Counted from the stretch's first letter, positions 1-12,597 are shown. The stretch: 64,000 nt of DNA from Pocillopora verrucosa (GCF_036669915.1 NC_089322.1:16670219-16734218); one strand, 5' to 3'. Program-made: numbers and translations. Notes: generated from the sequence alone by a model not told the origin.

Positions 1-3000
1 GATAAGCACGCTTACAAACTACAAAGAAACTTTGATGTTTTAACTGCTATTCTTCAAGCGGTTTCGTTGAAAAGACGTAAGTATTTGACCTTCCCACACG
101 CAACGCCTGAGAATTTTGTTAATCGATTTATGATCATTAATTGCTTGTTTGCAGCGCTTTAATTTTGGGAAATATTCATCCAAGCAAGAGTAAACTTCTC
201 AAAGAAATCGAAATTTTCCAAAACTAGCTCTCTTTGTGGTAAATTATCTACTTTTTCCTGATTTTTTCTGAGCAGATATCAATCATAGTATTCTGCGTAA
301 ATTTAACAACTGCTCAATTTTCATAACAAAGGTCGCTGTTTACTTTAAATAGTCCAAGCTAGGATTCTGTTGAATTTTGTATCACAATCGCTTTTATTAT
401 GGGTAAATCTTTTTTGGCTAATTTTTCAAAATTCTTAACACCTGAACACAGCGTGATGTTCTAGAAACAGCCATGAAGATTTTTCTTAGGTGTTTTCAAT
501 GGCATGGAGCTATGTTAAAAATAACCTATTGATACCTTGTGAAATCTATTGCATTGCAAATTGCCTGACACGTCGTATTTTTGGCCTGAAAATGCAAAAT
601 TATTCATCGATCAATCATGATTTCTTTACATCACAGTTGATAACCCTTGAAATTTTTACAGGTTCTGTATTTCTATTGTTAGATGGAGATATTTAGATAC
701 TGGCTTTGTCCCTGGTGACTTTGAAGTGAATAGAACAAATAGTTCCTACTGTGTGTTGTGAAGATCATTATGCATATTCCAATTATCCAATCAGCCTCAA
801 GTAACCAACAAATTGTTCCGTTTCACATTTGGTAACAATCTCAGCATCATTCTTTGAGATGCAAATTTTGCCAAATTGTTAAGATTTACACCTCTTGAAA
901 AGAGCTACATTTTAAAAAATTGTTAAACTGTAATCAAGTTACCAGAATAAGATTGACAAGCTTTTTAATCAAGTTTCCAGAGGCTTTTAGGACATAGACA
1001 TTTTAGACAGGCATGTCACTGTTAGTACCTTTGTTTGATTTTTGCTGTACTGTTGGTTTTCTTTGAATGAAGATCTGCACTGAGCAGACCAGACACAGAA
1101 TATTCAAGAATTTAAGAAATATGCTTTATGAGAATTTCTCTGTGATATTGTATTTATCTTGTACTTTGAATATTACTATCACAGTTGCTATGCTACAGCT
1201 GTATTGAGTTCAGTGAAATTTCATTTGGTTTTTAAATGATATTGGCAAATCTTGCTTTTTGCGCATAGAAAATTCAATGTGCTCTTTTAAATGTGCAATT
1301 TTCTCCTTGAGTTTTACTTGGCTAAATCCAAAATGTAGAAGTGGTCAGAACAATTGGTCCTCTTGATTTTAAGTAATTACCACTGAGAGTAAGGTGTGGA
1401 ATTACAGAAACTTTATTCAGAAGTTTGTTGAAAATCACCATTTTTTTAAAATGCACCAGATAACAACAATGCATGTTTGGAAAGTTTTTCTGTAAATCTT
1501 TTGTTGTAGAGGGATTTCCCTCAATGCAGGTTCATATGGAAATACCAAATGATTTTGGTATTTCAATATTTAATTTTGGTTTCATGCATAAATTAGTTAA
1601 TAATGGTACTTATCTTGTTTCAGACAGTTTTTGCTAGACCCTTTTAGGTATGTGGTCATGTGGTTTGAAATGGGTAAATCAAAATGACTGCTCAAGTGGG
1701 TGCTTCAGACGACATCTTATGGTTGAAACTACTTCCTCTCTTGTGGAAATGTTCATATTCACATATAAATCAGCCTTAAATCAGACTCTGCTAGAATAGA
1801 AATTGGTGACAAAAGAAATGGAGATAGTTATGCAGAGCGTAACACCTTGGGCTGGAGAACAAACTTTTGAGCACAGTCTCTAAAGATCACAAAAAAAATA
1901 TGACACAGGCATAAAAACGAAGAAAATGTATCAGGAAAATAATTTTTATGGTGATTTTGTGATTTATGGTTGGAATGAAGCTATATTTTGTCATAAACTG
2001 TAATTTTTTTGTTTTGCATTGATTGTGAGCTCTGGTTATGACTGTGAGCCAATCAAAGTTTTTAAAACAATTAACAGACTGGGGTCTTATATTTTTCTGA
2101 AATTTTAAGCCAAAAAAGTGAAATTTTTGAGAGCAGCTACAATCAAAATTTGGAGCCTTTTTTAATCCACTCTCCACCTCTATTACATAATGTTTAACAA
2201 ACGTATTTTAGAAAATGGAGAGCATACCTATAATCATGATCAATTAATTATGCTAATGACAATATTTGAGCCTCCTCTGGTTTCTATTGTTATTATGGTT
2301 GTTATTATTATTATTATTATTATTATTGTTAATAATAGGTGATATCACATACATGTACATGAGTAGTAATGTTGTATTTGATTCTGTAAAATCCCACATT
2401 GCATCATAGATGTAACTTTAAATTTTTTTTTTTTTACTGTGACTTGGTTGTATGATTCACTTATTTGAATGATAAATGTCTTTTGGGGGTGTCCTCAAAG
2501 GTTTTCCAGACTTGATGTCATTTGTGATGTTTTGTTGCAAATTGTTTACAATTTTGAGGATTGAAAATTTTTTGGTGTTTTATGAAACAAAATTTTTGCT
2601 TTGGAAGAAAATGGAAATTTCTTCTGAGCACCAATTTTTGTTATATTTGGATATTAAACAGTAAAACATGCACATGGAATGAAACAATGTCTAATGCTAT
2701 GGAGGTCTACAGAAATTAAAGTTTTGACAATTAAAAAAGTGGAGTATTGCTTGTCTTTTTTTAGGTGTGGATACTAAAATCAGGTTTTCCTTCATCCCTC
2801 AGTCTGGAAAGAAGGCATTTAAACATGTAAGTAATGATGACTTTTTTGTGACAGTTTTCTTCAGTGGTTTTCTTTTACAAACAATGATACTTTTTTCCTG
2901 ATAGTGGCTTGCTGCATTCAAAGCCATCGCCAGACTTAAAGAAGGTGTCCCATCGCAGTGGAGAAGGAGGGTGAGTTAACCTTTACTTCCTAGTTCCCTC

Positions 3001-6000
3001 CAGAGTAAATTAACTGAATCCTTACTACTATTTTGTCCAACAAAAGTCAACTTGATTTTTTTAGTGCATTTGCATCAATTTTGATAGAGTTAGTTTTATT
3101 GTCATTATGTTAATCCCCCACTTTGTTTTGTGAAAAAACTTCTAGCAAATTTGCAGCCAATGTTCACTCAGAGAAGCAAAAGGTGTTTACAAGGCAGTTT
3201 CAAAAGTGATGTTTTATATTTTATCCTAACTATTGATGCCATTGAACTTCCCACATCTTACATGTATACTCAAGTTTCACCCATTTTTTCAATGACTCCC
3301 ATCTGTCTGTGCACCAGATTTCAGTGTTTACTCATTTTGTGATTTTATTGAATATCAAATCCCTTGTTCTTGCCTTGCTTTTGCTCTTCTCTTTGCTCTC
3401 ATACTGTTAAACTGCATCTGTGTTATAGTTAGGAAACATTTTTCAGGGGTGATAGTGAAGTAATCTATTTAAAGATACACTTGTAGTATTTTTTGTAATG
3501 ATTAACACTTTCATTGTCAGTTATGGCTGTGTCTTGCTGAGAGTAAAATAAAAGATTTGGATTGGGAAAAGACAGCTAAATTTTGCTTTAATGAGAGAAG
3601 TAATCCTGATGATGATGAGCTAGGATCACAAATAGTAAAGGTAAGAATTTATGTCAGAGAAACACATTGTAACAAATTCACATATTGACATTCCTGTCCT
3701 AGCAGTATTCAGGAAGTTTGTCGCCATGGACCTAGTTAAACTGCTTAGTCTGCAATGAGTTTCCTTTAGCTCACTGGTAGAGCATCTGCAGCACTAATCA
3801 GAAGGTTGCACATGTAGGTTTGACTCCTGTTGAGACTAATCGGAGTTCTTTTTCTCCAAGTTTGCCTCTGTCATTCAATGAACAACATATTTCAAATTCG
3901 AATAACTTAGAGCTAGCTAAGTGCAAGTGTTGTGGTTCATTGATTGATCTCATTCTCACAAATTTAAAATGGCCAGTCAATAAGACAAGATGTGAATTGT
4001 ATGGCAGACATGTACAGGGTAATATTTCATGATCAAGGCATAAAGGAAGTCTTGATTTTATCAAAAACTAATTTTTGCAGTGTTTATCAGTTTACTAGTG
4101 TTTACTACAGTTTTGAGCTTTTAATTTCTGCATAGAATGGAATTTCTACCAGTTATCTAGAAATACATGTATCACACTGTAGATGGAGTTGTCTTCCTTG
4201 ATCTGTATTTTTCAAGGTCGATGAGAGATTTTTAAACTGTGTCCAATTCAAGTTGGCTTTGCTTCATAAAGTATGTAAAATGAAGAATTAGTAGAGGTCC
4301 ACTGAGAAGTCTACCCAATCATTACTTTTTGCAGTCCTAATAATGTGTCATTCAATGATACAGAGTGAAGCAGTATTGTTAGTGTATGCCCACAAGTCAG
4401 TGTGGCTGATAGATGATGTCACATGTACATGTACCCCACATATTGTATTATTAATGATAACTACCACACAATATTGTTTAGGATCTTCATCGAACTGGTT
4501 GCAGCTGGTTTTGTGGTCAGGATACTCCTGAGGAAAGAGCATCACTAAAACGCGTTCTTTTAGCTTATGCCCGACGCAACAAGGCTGTGGGTTACTGTCA
4601 AGGATTCAATGTCATCGCAGCATTAATTCTTCAAGTCATGGACAGAAATGAGGAAGATGCACTAAAGGTACATCTATAATTAATTGCTAATAGTTTTTAT
4701 TTTGTTTTGTTAAGGTTTTCCTTACCCTTTTCCATCTTAATTTTATCGACATGTTTGCAAGGATACATGAACTATCAGTTTTTCCAGAGCTTTGAAAATT
4801 AACCTTTTCATTAACTGCTAGGAGAGACCAATACTTGATGTCCCTGTACAAGAGTGACAGGGTTGAAAAAGTTAGCATTTTAGAAAGTAAATTGTTGTGA
4901 AATGTTACAATCTACAATTTCTTTTTATAGGTTATGGTTTATGTCATCGACCACGTGCTTCCCACAAACTACTTTGCAAATAACCTGCGGGCACTTTCTG
5001 TCGACATGGCTGTCTTGCGTGACCTAATGAGGGAGAAGCTAGAGAGGCTATCAAAACACCTGGATAGCTTACAAGCACAAGCTTTGTCACAGAATGGTTC
5101 CAATGCCATGTACGAGCCTCCTTTAATTAATGTTTTCACCATGCAGTGGTTTCTGACACTGTTTGCCACTTGTTTGCCGGAGGAGACTGTTTTGCGTGTA
5201 TGGGACTCCATCTTGTTGGAGGGCTCAGAGGTGCTTCTTAGAGTTGCTGTTGCTATTTGGGGTAAACTTGGAGAGTATGTATCGAACTATTTCTTGGTTT
5301 ATTTAGGTTTAATTGTATTCAGTAAAGATTTATGTGTAGGTTTGTAGTTCAGTCACCCTCCCACTCCCTCATGTCCACCGGTCAGTCAAGTACAAAGTAG
5401 GTGCATGTGTAAACATGTACCTGTTAGCTAAAATATTTATCGGAAACCTCAAGTTTCCTGTCATAATTTAATATGAATTTATCTAAAAAAAAAAAAAGAA
5501 GAAGGCAAAGAATCTCCGATTATCCTTCATGCAAACCAAAATGTAGAACGAATTGAAATAATATGGGATGAACTGTAAAATTCTACTTTAATTTGCCCTT
5601 TTCAGGCAAGAACGGGGGATCTCTGTTATTTCCATTTACGGGAGAGTATTTGCGAAGGTTTAAGAGACATAATTTATGCCGGTTGACGGGCGTTAAGAAT
5701 AAAAGGGATCGCACGCGCACAGGTCCCATACCGACAGCACTTTCCAAACCACATGTCGGGTGGAAAGTTTGACTTTTCAGGGAGTGTTATGGTGACTTGA
5801 TAGGGATACAGTTTTGTTATACTTCCTTTCCCTATGATTTTTTTTCTAAATGTCATACAACCACCAAGATGTATTCTCCTCCTCTAAAAGGTTATGTAGC
5901 ATTATGTTAACACAGCACTTTAAACCAAAACAGCTGCGCACTCGAACGCCTCCGATATTAGCTGTCTGACTCAAAATATTGATACAGCTTATTACATTGG

Positions 6001-7920
6001 ACACTTTTTCTTCCATCAGGCGTCTTGAACACGTGGAAACTTCTGATGATTTTTACAGCACAATGGGGGTACTAATACATGATGTGCTGACTGGAAATGT
6101 CATTGATTGTCAAACGTTAATGCAGGTATAAACATTTAGCTCACGGTCCGATTTTAATTTTTAAGAGTATACTCACCGTCATTGAAGTTTCTCACTTTTT
6201 GAAGACTTTTTCTCCGGCGAAAAAGCGTCAAACTACGGTGGCCCACAATTGGGTTTCTACTCTGTGTTTGAAATAAGGGAGAACACCGTATTCTTCCTTG
6301 AAAGAAGTAAATGTCACTTTTGGAAGTTTTTAAATCGACAATTGTTGGATTTGGATTCATCGATTTCTGATTCGCATTGCATTCAAAACCTTGCTAGACG
6401 TTGTCGATTGAAAAATTGTCGTAAAGAATCGCCTCGTGGTGCACTTTTCTAAATGATACCAATTTTTAGCGCGGAAGTGTTGCGTTAAAATGGTTAAAAT
6501 TAAACTATATTGCTATTTGTAGGAGGTGTACGCCTTGGCTCCGTTTCCCTTACCAGGGTTAGCAGAACTTCGAGAACAGTACACGTACAATATCAACCCG
6601 TTTTCAGACGCTACCGGCGATCGAGGTCAGCGATCAGCACTAGGACGCGGTTCTAGCGATGAAGAAGACGACGTCGATGACTTGGAAGGGATCGGTTGCT
6701 TAGGAGCTCTGTTGCCGTTCTCGGAATTTGCCCCTGGAAATAGCACTAAAGCGCTAGGTGCCGGTGGCGAGGATTTGAATGACATTGCAGCTGCTAGTCC
6801 GGGCGTGTTTGCTACTGATGGTTACTCTCCCCTACCATATACCACGAAGCAGTTTGGTTCAAGAGGACGCCGTGTTCATCAGGAGATGACCTTCTTACAG
6901 AAGCAGTATGCAAGGATGAGGCAGATGCAGCAGAATGCTGTAGTGGTGTTTTCAGAGGCCACAGTACAGAACATACAGGAATCTGAAAAGCGCAAGAGCA
7001 TTCCTGCTGCTATTAATCATCTGTTTGTATCAGCAACTAAGAAAAAGACTAAGACTGCTCGAAGTCATTTCGGAGTCAAGAAGGAGAACGAAACGAATGC
7101 TAGTGAACGGTTATCAGTAGGAGATGTGGTCAGTTCTAAGACTGAGACCAAAGTGGAAGTGAAACCAAACGCTTATGAGAAGGAAAGCATGCAGCATTTG
7201 AATGAGTTATTCAAAGGTGATCAGAAGGAAAAGAAAGAAACCAAACAGCTTTCAGAAGAGGAAAAGGCTCCAGAGGCGAGTGAAAAACACGTTAAAACTG
7301 ATAGGACAAAGGAGATTTCTATGAAGAAAATTCCAGAAGAGAAGAAAGAACAAATTTCTGAGGAGAAACCGGCCAAAAATGTTAAGCGAACTACTCCAAA
7401 CACGCGTAAAATTCAACATGTTGGATTAAATGGTGAAGTATCGTCGTTAGAAACTGACAAACCAACGCAAAATAAACCGCTTCTGTCTGGTTTGAATGCC
7501 AGTCGTAAATCCACAAAAGTTACGGTGGTTGAATCTTCGTCATTAAAAGTAACTGCAGCGAACAATGATAAGCCAAAACCCGTGAGGGTAGTGGACAAAA
7601 ACAGCCCTGCTGTTCTTGACGCAGGCGCAGTATCGTTCGGTGGCACGGGACGAGTATACACCCGCTCGTATCACGGGTCTGGTTATAACTCCAATAACAG
7701 TTCTTGGCTGTTGGAGGAAGACAAGAGGTGCAAGTATCCCGAGAACTTCAGACCTTTCCCTCAACGAAACAAGCAGCCGAGTAGAAGCAGGATTCTCTAC
7801 GGAAACATGTCGGAAAAGGGCGCTAAGCGAATGGACGCGTTTCAAGGGAGGAAGGAAACTCGACAGGGATTTAACAACGGACTTGCTGTTAATAGTGCTT
7901 CGGATAGCAAACGAAGTTAG
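1..7920 (+). CDS. TBC1D30: TBC1D30-like Rab GTPase-activating protein (3' part, 8 exons)
   Basis: Coding exons, all joined in phase: 1-76 (continues left), 2765-2826, 2905-2970, 3521-3640, 4482-4667, 4931-5274, 6020-6125 and 6523-7920; 785 codons visible. The family are TBC-domain GAPs that speed GTP hydrolysis by Rab proteins; vertebrate TBC1D30 acts on Rab8 and affects cilia. Exon 5 holds the catalytic arginine motif (DLHRTGCSWFCGQ) and exons 5-6 the glutamine-finger motif GYCQG. The stretches NNLRALSVDMAVLRDL and FTMQWFLTLFATCLP match recalled human TBC1D30 almost residue for residue. The last exon (465 aa) begins with the conserved APFPLPGLAELREQYTYNI segment, then becomes acidic and finally lysine/glutamate-rich and disordered. 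The N-terminus lies outside the window. A poly(A) signal AATAAA is at 8294-8299. The identification is confident; splice borders are inferred from GT/AG and phase. Confidence 0.93.
77..2764 (+). other. TBC1D30 intron, no gene seen
   Basis: AT-rich intron between the first two visible TBC1D30 exons. It contains an (ATT)n-type microsatellite near 2300-2335 and a T-run near 2420. ORFs on both strands here are short, compositionally intronic and lack recognisable protein features. Confidence 0.7.
3757..4064 (+). repeat. tRNA-derived SINE-like element in TBC1D30 intron
   Basis: Positions 3766-3783 read like the D-arm/A-box of a tRNA gene (TTAGCTCACTGGTAGAGC). Positions 3817-3827 (GGTTTGACTCC) match the RNA polymerase III B-box, at the spacing expected for a tRNA head. 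No clean cloverleaf or acceptor stem surrounds them, and a non-tRNA tail follows, so this is a SINE or tRNA pseudogene rather than a working tRNA. The right border is approximate. Confidence 0.6.
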
Positions 7921-8293
7921 CCGTTGAACTCTCTTTTTACAACGGTATTCAAGAAACTACTGGTGTGCCGCGTGAGTAGACCGGATTACAGGTACTAAGG
8001 AGACTGCCTTATTCATAAAGTGTCAAAACGATGTGTTGAGTGGAAAATTTTGAGAATAGCAGTGACTGGGAACAGACCCTTATATAAAACTACCGTTAAA
8101 TTTTAATTAAAACCCCCTTATTTAAATCTTCTTCGTTACCGATAAGGTTAGACAGCAAAACGGACCTTTTTTATGACAGTATGAAAGTCTCAGTCATCGT
8201 GCGAAAATGATCTTCCCGTTTGGCTCACATAATCTCAGTCTTAAGAGCAATATGGCTGACCAAAAGTTTATAATAATTATAACTTAATCATTG

Positions 8294-8299
8294 AATAAA
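8294..8299 (+). promoter_or_regulatory. Poly(A) signal, TBC1D30
   Basis: AATAAA hexamer about 370 bp after the TBC1D30 stop codon, in AT-rich DNA. It is the best 3'-end signal seen downstream on the plus strand. Confidence 0.45.
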
Positions 8300-9519
8300 A
8301 ATAAGAATTATATAACATAATATAATAAACTGTAACTGTATTTTTTGAAAAAGTACATTTTTGAAAGGGAAATACGTAATGGAAAGTATTCAAAGTTTTG
8401 ATACCAGACGTAACTGTTATAACCTTATACTCCTAGAAGTGATCGGTACCTGTATTCTCCAGTAACAAGCAGCTGGGCAATGAGAATTTAGAAACTGATC
8501 AACTAGGGGTTTTGTTTTGTTTGTGTGTAACTCCAAATTCTCCTGACTAGCCAACATAATTTGTTTGTTATGAGTTCACTTTCAGATCTTGAAAGTTAAC
8601 ATTTTATTATGGATCTTCTCAAATATGTAATTGTCTGGCGTCAAATAATATTTATAGACTTTGAGTTACTGTAGCTAAGGGTAGAATAATTACCATCTTG
8701 CATCAATGGGAACTGTAAAATATTCAAATTCATTGTAAGATGAGTATATTTTAAAGGTGTAGAACGGTTCCGTTCCCTGGTTACTAAATCTTTATAAAGT
8801 GTATATAAAGTGTAAGGCTCTAATTAATGGATATTTAAGAGAATTCCAGTCCTTTTAAAGAAGGTGCTAATATTTAACGATAAGATAGCGAATTACGCAT
8901 TGGTCATAGATACGTTAATCTTACTTGCATACAAAACATATATAACATGCTCTGTTGCAGAATTTCACTTCGGTCGTCATTGAATGTGTGTTAGTCGCTC
9001 TCTGGTGTCCTTGAAAATTCCTATTTTGGTATATTTGCACCTGTAACCCTTGAAACCTATAATTTGTTTCAACACTTGCTAGGTTGGTTCATTCGCTCTT
9101 TAAGTTGATTGCTTTCCATTTTTTTCAGCGCGGGCTGGGAGGGCTCTCGAGTTTTTCTTGCGTAGTTACAATTTCTCCAGAACGTGAGAGCTCCTTTGCG
9201 ACCGATTAAGAAGCGGGCTTTACGTATGTTAACAGCTACTCAAGGTTTGCAACTCGTTAATCCCTGTTAACCGGTGAAGAGGTAGATAATGAATTATTTC
9301 CAGCACAAGAGTGGATAACACAGTGATGCTACAGCCCCTTGAAACCCATATGAAGAGACAAAGTAATAAATATTTATTTCCTCGAGTGGCAGTGACTGTC
9401 AAGGCGGCAGGTGGACCGTGTTAGACCTCGTAGGATTTGTTGCTGTTATAGTGCATAAACACATTTGGTGAAAGTAATAAAATACGAAAGATAACCGGTT
9501 ACAATCTAATCAAGCTAAA
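8300..9519. other. Intergenic, no gene seen
   Basis: AT-rich DNA between the TBC1D30 3' UTR and a doubtful ORF. No coding signal, tRNA, or recognisable repeat was seen. A slightly GC-richer patch near 9120-9220 carries no ORF that I can defend. Confidence 0.6.
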
Positions 9520-9840
9520 TTAGTAGATGTCTGCGAAAGAATACAAACTGACATCAAACTGAAAAATCCAATTTAACTGTTTTATCACGGTCCAACTCAA
9601 AATTTCGAGATAACTTTGAAATGTGGTTATTTGTTGACAAAATGTTCGCCATACTTTCTCATTGTCTTGATAGTAGAGTTCACACGAAGCCTTTTCTTCC
9701 CCCGTCTTATTTTCCATTTTCAGTCTATAACAATCCATTGAAAATCCCTGTAAATGCGTCTTTCTCTTCGAAGTCTTGTTCACAGCTGTAATGGGTAAAA
9801 GCGGGGTAGTTATGGGTCGGAAAGCAACACTGCTCGCCAT
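9520..9840 (-). CDS. Possible small single-exon protein (106 aa), unrecognised
   Basis: Open frame from an ATG at 9840 to a stop at 9520. The N-terminal 80 residues are mixed-polarity and basic (contains NKTSKRKTHLQGF), then a hydrophobic aromatic tail follows that looks more like read-through into non-coding DNA. An ETS-type element ACCGGAAGT lies at 9900-9908, about 60 bp upstream of the ATG, as in many housekeeping promoters. It could be a first exon whose true donor lies inside the ORF. I recognise no family, and it may be a chance ORF. Confidence 0.3.
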   Translation of the reverse strand: MASSVAFRPITTPLLPITAVNKTSKRKTHLQGFSMDCYRLKMENKTGEEKASCELYYQDNEKVWRTFCQQITTFQSYLEILSWTVIKQLNWIFQFDVSLYSFADIY

Positions 9841-9899
9841 TACGAAGTCAAATATTTTGCTATGTATAACTTCACTTCTTTAGGTCCAAAAAATCGGTA

Positions 9900-9908
9900 A
9901 CCGGAAGT
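9900..9908 (+). promoter_or_regulatory. ETS-like site
   Basis: ACCGGAAGT matches the core ETS/GABP recognition sequence and sits 60 bp upstream of the ATG of the small minus-strand ORF. Motifs this short also occur by chance. Confidence 0.3.
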
Positions 9909-10392
9909 CATGTTATTGATAAAATTAAACCCAGTTAATATTTCAAAGATTATCATAATAGCTTAGGCCTAACAACTTTGATCTTTAATGAATACGGGAC
10001 GTTGCAGAAGCGTGTGGCTTACTATATGCCTTTGCAAGTGGAAACCTACCTCTCAGAAGACTTAGAACAGAAGAAGGAGGCAGAACAGGGACTAAAATAA
10101 AAGAAAAAAGGTTAAAAGTTGATTTTACAGAATCGTCAAACATCTTCACGTGTGACAATGATAAAATATAAATGTCATCGGATTAGAGTTAGCGAGGCTT
10201 CCTTATTTCATATTTCCTCCTTCACGAGAATAATGCGTTCATGCTTTCAGACAATTTCTTCATTTTTCTACGCGCATCTTTTAGTTTTGGTCACAAACGG
10301 ATCAGTACAATGAAAATACGATACCTTTGCTGATATCGCTGTGTGCACTCATCTTCGACTGCTATCACGTTCTCTTTCTGTAAACAACTGCT

Positions 10393-10763
10393 TCATTGCA
10401 TTGATGGTGTATCCAACGTGGTTGAACTCTGAGAGCCTAAAAGATTAGTTTCATTCTCTGTCTTCTTCTTCGAGCTTAAAGCGTTGGTCTGTCCTTCAGG
10501 CTTAGAAACAACAGGCAGGATATTCCAATCTTCTGCATCTAGAACATTATAGGGGTCCTCCGATGGCGATCTCAGCCTAGAACCATGTTTCATTCTTCCT
10601 GTGCTAGTGAGAGTTAGTTGCCCTTTATTCCAATAACTGCAACATGTACCCCTTGCGGATCCGGAGTAACCTGTTAGATCAAAATCCTCTGCTTCAGGGG
10701 TGGGTGGAGGTGGTAGTACAGGCAGGGGAATTCTCCTCAAGTGCCCATTAGATTGACTGATGC
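10393..10763 (-). CDS. Proline-rich C-terminal exon, possibly the HFM1 3' end
   Basis: Minus-strand open frame preceded by a good acceptor (TTATTTCTAG ending at 10764). It opens with a PLPVLPPPPTPEAEDFD segment, continues serine/polar-rich, includes DAEDWNILPV and stops at 10393. It lies on the HFM1 strand just beyond the last HFM1-like exons, with no start codon of its own that looks convincing. I infer it is the terminal exon of HFM1 or of a short downstream gene. HFM1 C-terminal tails are poorly conserved, so homology cannot decide it. The frame does not join the previous exon in phase through the obvious donor. Confidence 0.45.
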
Positions 10764-10802
10764 CTAGAAATAAGGGAGCACATGAGTTAACTCTCGCGTT
10801 AC

Positions 10803-11010
10803 ATCTGCTTTGAATCGAGAGCTTCTTGGCATCGGCCTTTCGACAACTGATATCTTCTTGCGGTTTTCTGGAGCAGCCACGTCGAAGAAAAGAGGGTGCA
10901 AAGACTTGTTCCTCTTTTGCCGCAAGTGCAGCTCCTGTGGGCTGGTGTGAGAATCGCTTTCAACATTTAAAGTCAAGGCTAATTCATCGTCATTCCATAG
11001 CTCATTCAAG
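10803..11010 (-). CDS. Probable penultimate exon of the same minus-strand gene (HFM1 tail?)
   Basis: An acceptor (TTGCTTTAG) precedes 11010 and a donor-like GTAACG follows 10803. Only one frame is open, beginning LNELWNDDELALTLNV. This acidic tryptophan-containing segment faintly recalls the acidic WDDFDDENLEV stretch near the human HFM1 C-terminus. The rest is basic and polar (LHLRQKRNKSLHPLFFD). The resemblance is weak; strand and position are the main support for HFM1. The spacing to the next acceptor is only 39 bp. Confidence 0.4.
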
Positions 11011-11387
11011 CTAAAGCAAGCAAGCTAATCATCAAACTGATCTAAAGAAATAGTGAAACATTTTAATGTTTTCATTTAAGATAACATATTTGTTCCTCAA
11101 CGATTTTGCATTAGACATCCGTGTGTAAAAGTGGCCCCAGTAAGCGAATTGTTGTCTTTACAACTGACCAGGGGACCCTGTGGTATAATGACACTCCGTA
11201 GCACAATAACGTCCGTATACGAGGTCGTCCAAATTTTAGGGAGGGTGTGTAGTATTCTTGGTTTTTACACCCTTATGAAATTCAGTTTGCGTCAGAAAGA
11301 AAGACGTATTAGATCACATTAAAAAGGATTGAGTAAAATCCTATGGCCTTACATTAGGAGGGAAAGAAACAAAAACGCGAATATTGG

Positions 11388-11577
11388 TCCTCAAAAACGA
11401 GACAATGAAACACAATGATACCTTCATCTTTACTGGTATCCCTTTGTTCTTCTCTTTTCTTAAATGCCAGTTAACTTCTTCCCAACAAAGGCTTCCCGTA
11501 TGTTCTTTCTCACCAACCACAGTCTCCTCGCTTCTCTCTTCACAGATGTGAAAAGGGCTCCTGCGGCTATAAACCAA
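11388..11577 (-). CDS. Candidate exon of unknown assignment
   Basis: An acceptor-like TTTATAG precedes about 11574, and a donor GTATCA follows an in-frame AAG. The charged reading frame contains HICEERSEETVVGEKEH and CWEEVNWHLRKEKNK. Its entry phase would fit the exon ending at 12399, but its exit phase does not fit the exon starting at 11010. A second overlapping frame is also open, so coding status is uncertain. Confidence 0.25.
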
Positions 11578-12398
11578 ATCTTTTGTCCAGTGTTAAATCC
11601 ACATAGCTGGCTCCAACCGTCTCCGGCGCCGATGGCTTTAGAGCAATGATCATGATGAGACTTTTGAGTTAACTCAGACAACAATGCAAGGGGATCTTAA
11701 TATTATAAAATAACCCTCATGTATGTTGCATATGCGTCGAATAGTGGGTAACTAGTACAGGCAGTTACCTTTAAGCGTTTGGCTGGCGTGCCAGGAATGG
11801 CTTGCGCTCTTATGTGAAGGTTTTCAGGAAGGAATCCATATTTCCGTGTTCATCCACCTCGGTAATTTTTCTTGATTATCTACAGAGCAAAGTGCAGTAA
11901 GTAATTTATTTGACCATGAATAATCGTTTTTAAGAATGTTTTTAATGAGAGTCTATAACTAATCAAATCATTAAGGATCAATTAAAAGCGGTTTAACTAT
12001 AGTGGTTTACTATCAATGGTGAACAATTTGGTTCTTTATTCTGTTCCACCTAAACAAGTCATGATACAAGCTGATGGTTAATGATCACTTCATCAGCTTA
12101 AGTTGTTAAGGCGTTAAGGCTGTTCTCACTTGTAAGAGGTTCGTACGCTTTCTATGGAAAAACTATCTATTGAAGACTTGCGCCAAAGCGGTGGAACCTA
12201 TGTAACTACCCGCTAACCATTGCCAAAATTCACCACATGCATATATGCGCCGAGGACTGGCTGAAGCAAGATAGTTGGTGCAAGCAATGATACGCCCAGT
12301 CTTGTTGGATTGGAACAGAATATTGAAAAAAAATACAAACCAACAACAAACAAAAACAAAAGAGCCAAAACAAAATAGAGTCATTCAAGTCAACTTAC

Positions 12399-12470
12399 CT
12401 GTGACGTCCTTTTCCTTGGCTTAGAGCTGATACGCCTTGTTTGCAGCATTCATGTGGCCACATGTGTGTT
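12399..12470 (-). CDS. HFM1: HFM1 C-terminal zinc-knuckle-like exon, apparently frame-disrupted
   Basis: The minus strand encodes HTCGH in one frame and, two bases out of register, ECCKQGV in another. Human HFM1 has KHTCGHDCCKIGV at the equivalent place, so the two halves look like one motif split by a 2-bp difference. The exon ends at a consensus donor (GTAAGT) at 12398. No AG acceptor was found that gives an open frame through the whole motif. It may be a decayed exon, an assembly error, or a chance match; only the ECCK half is in an open frame. Confidence 0.35.
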
Positions 12471-12597
12471 TTTGTCAAGGAAGTTTCAATTGATACGAAA
12501 ATGTAAATGTATTTCCAAATTATAAGCCTATCAATGCGCAAAACGTTGCATTGACCCGAAGAGAATTAATCACAAAGTTTTACAAAAGAATGCTTAC

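Noticed and set aside
11131..11684. Plus-strand ORFs at 11131-11322 and 11464-11649
   Set aside because: No acceptor/donor or family support; the overlapping minus strand has better splice signals.
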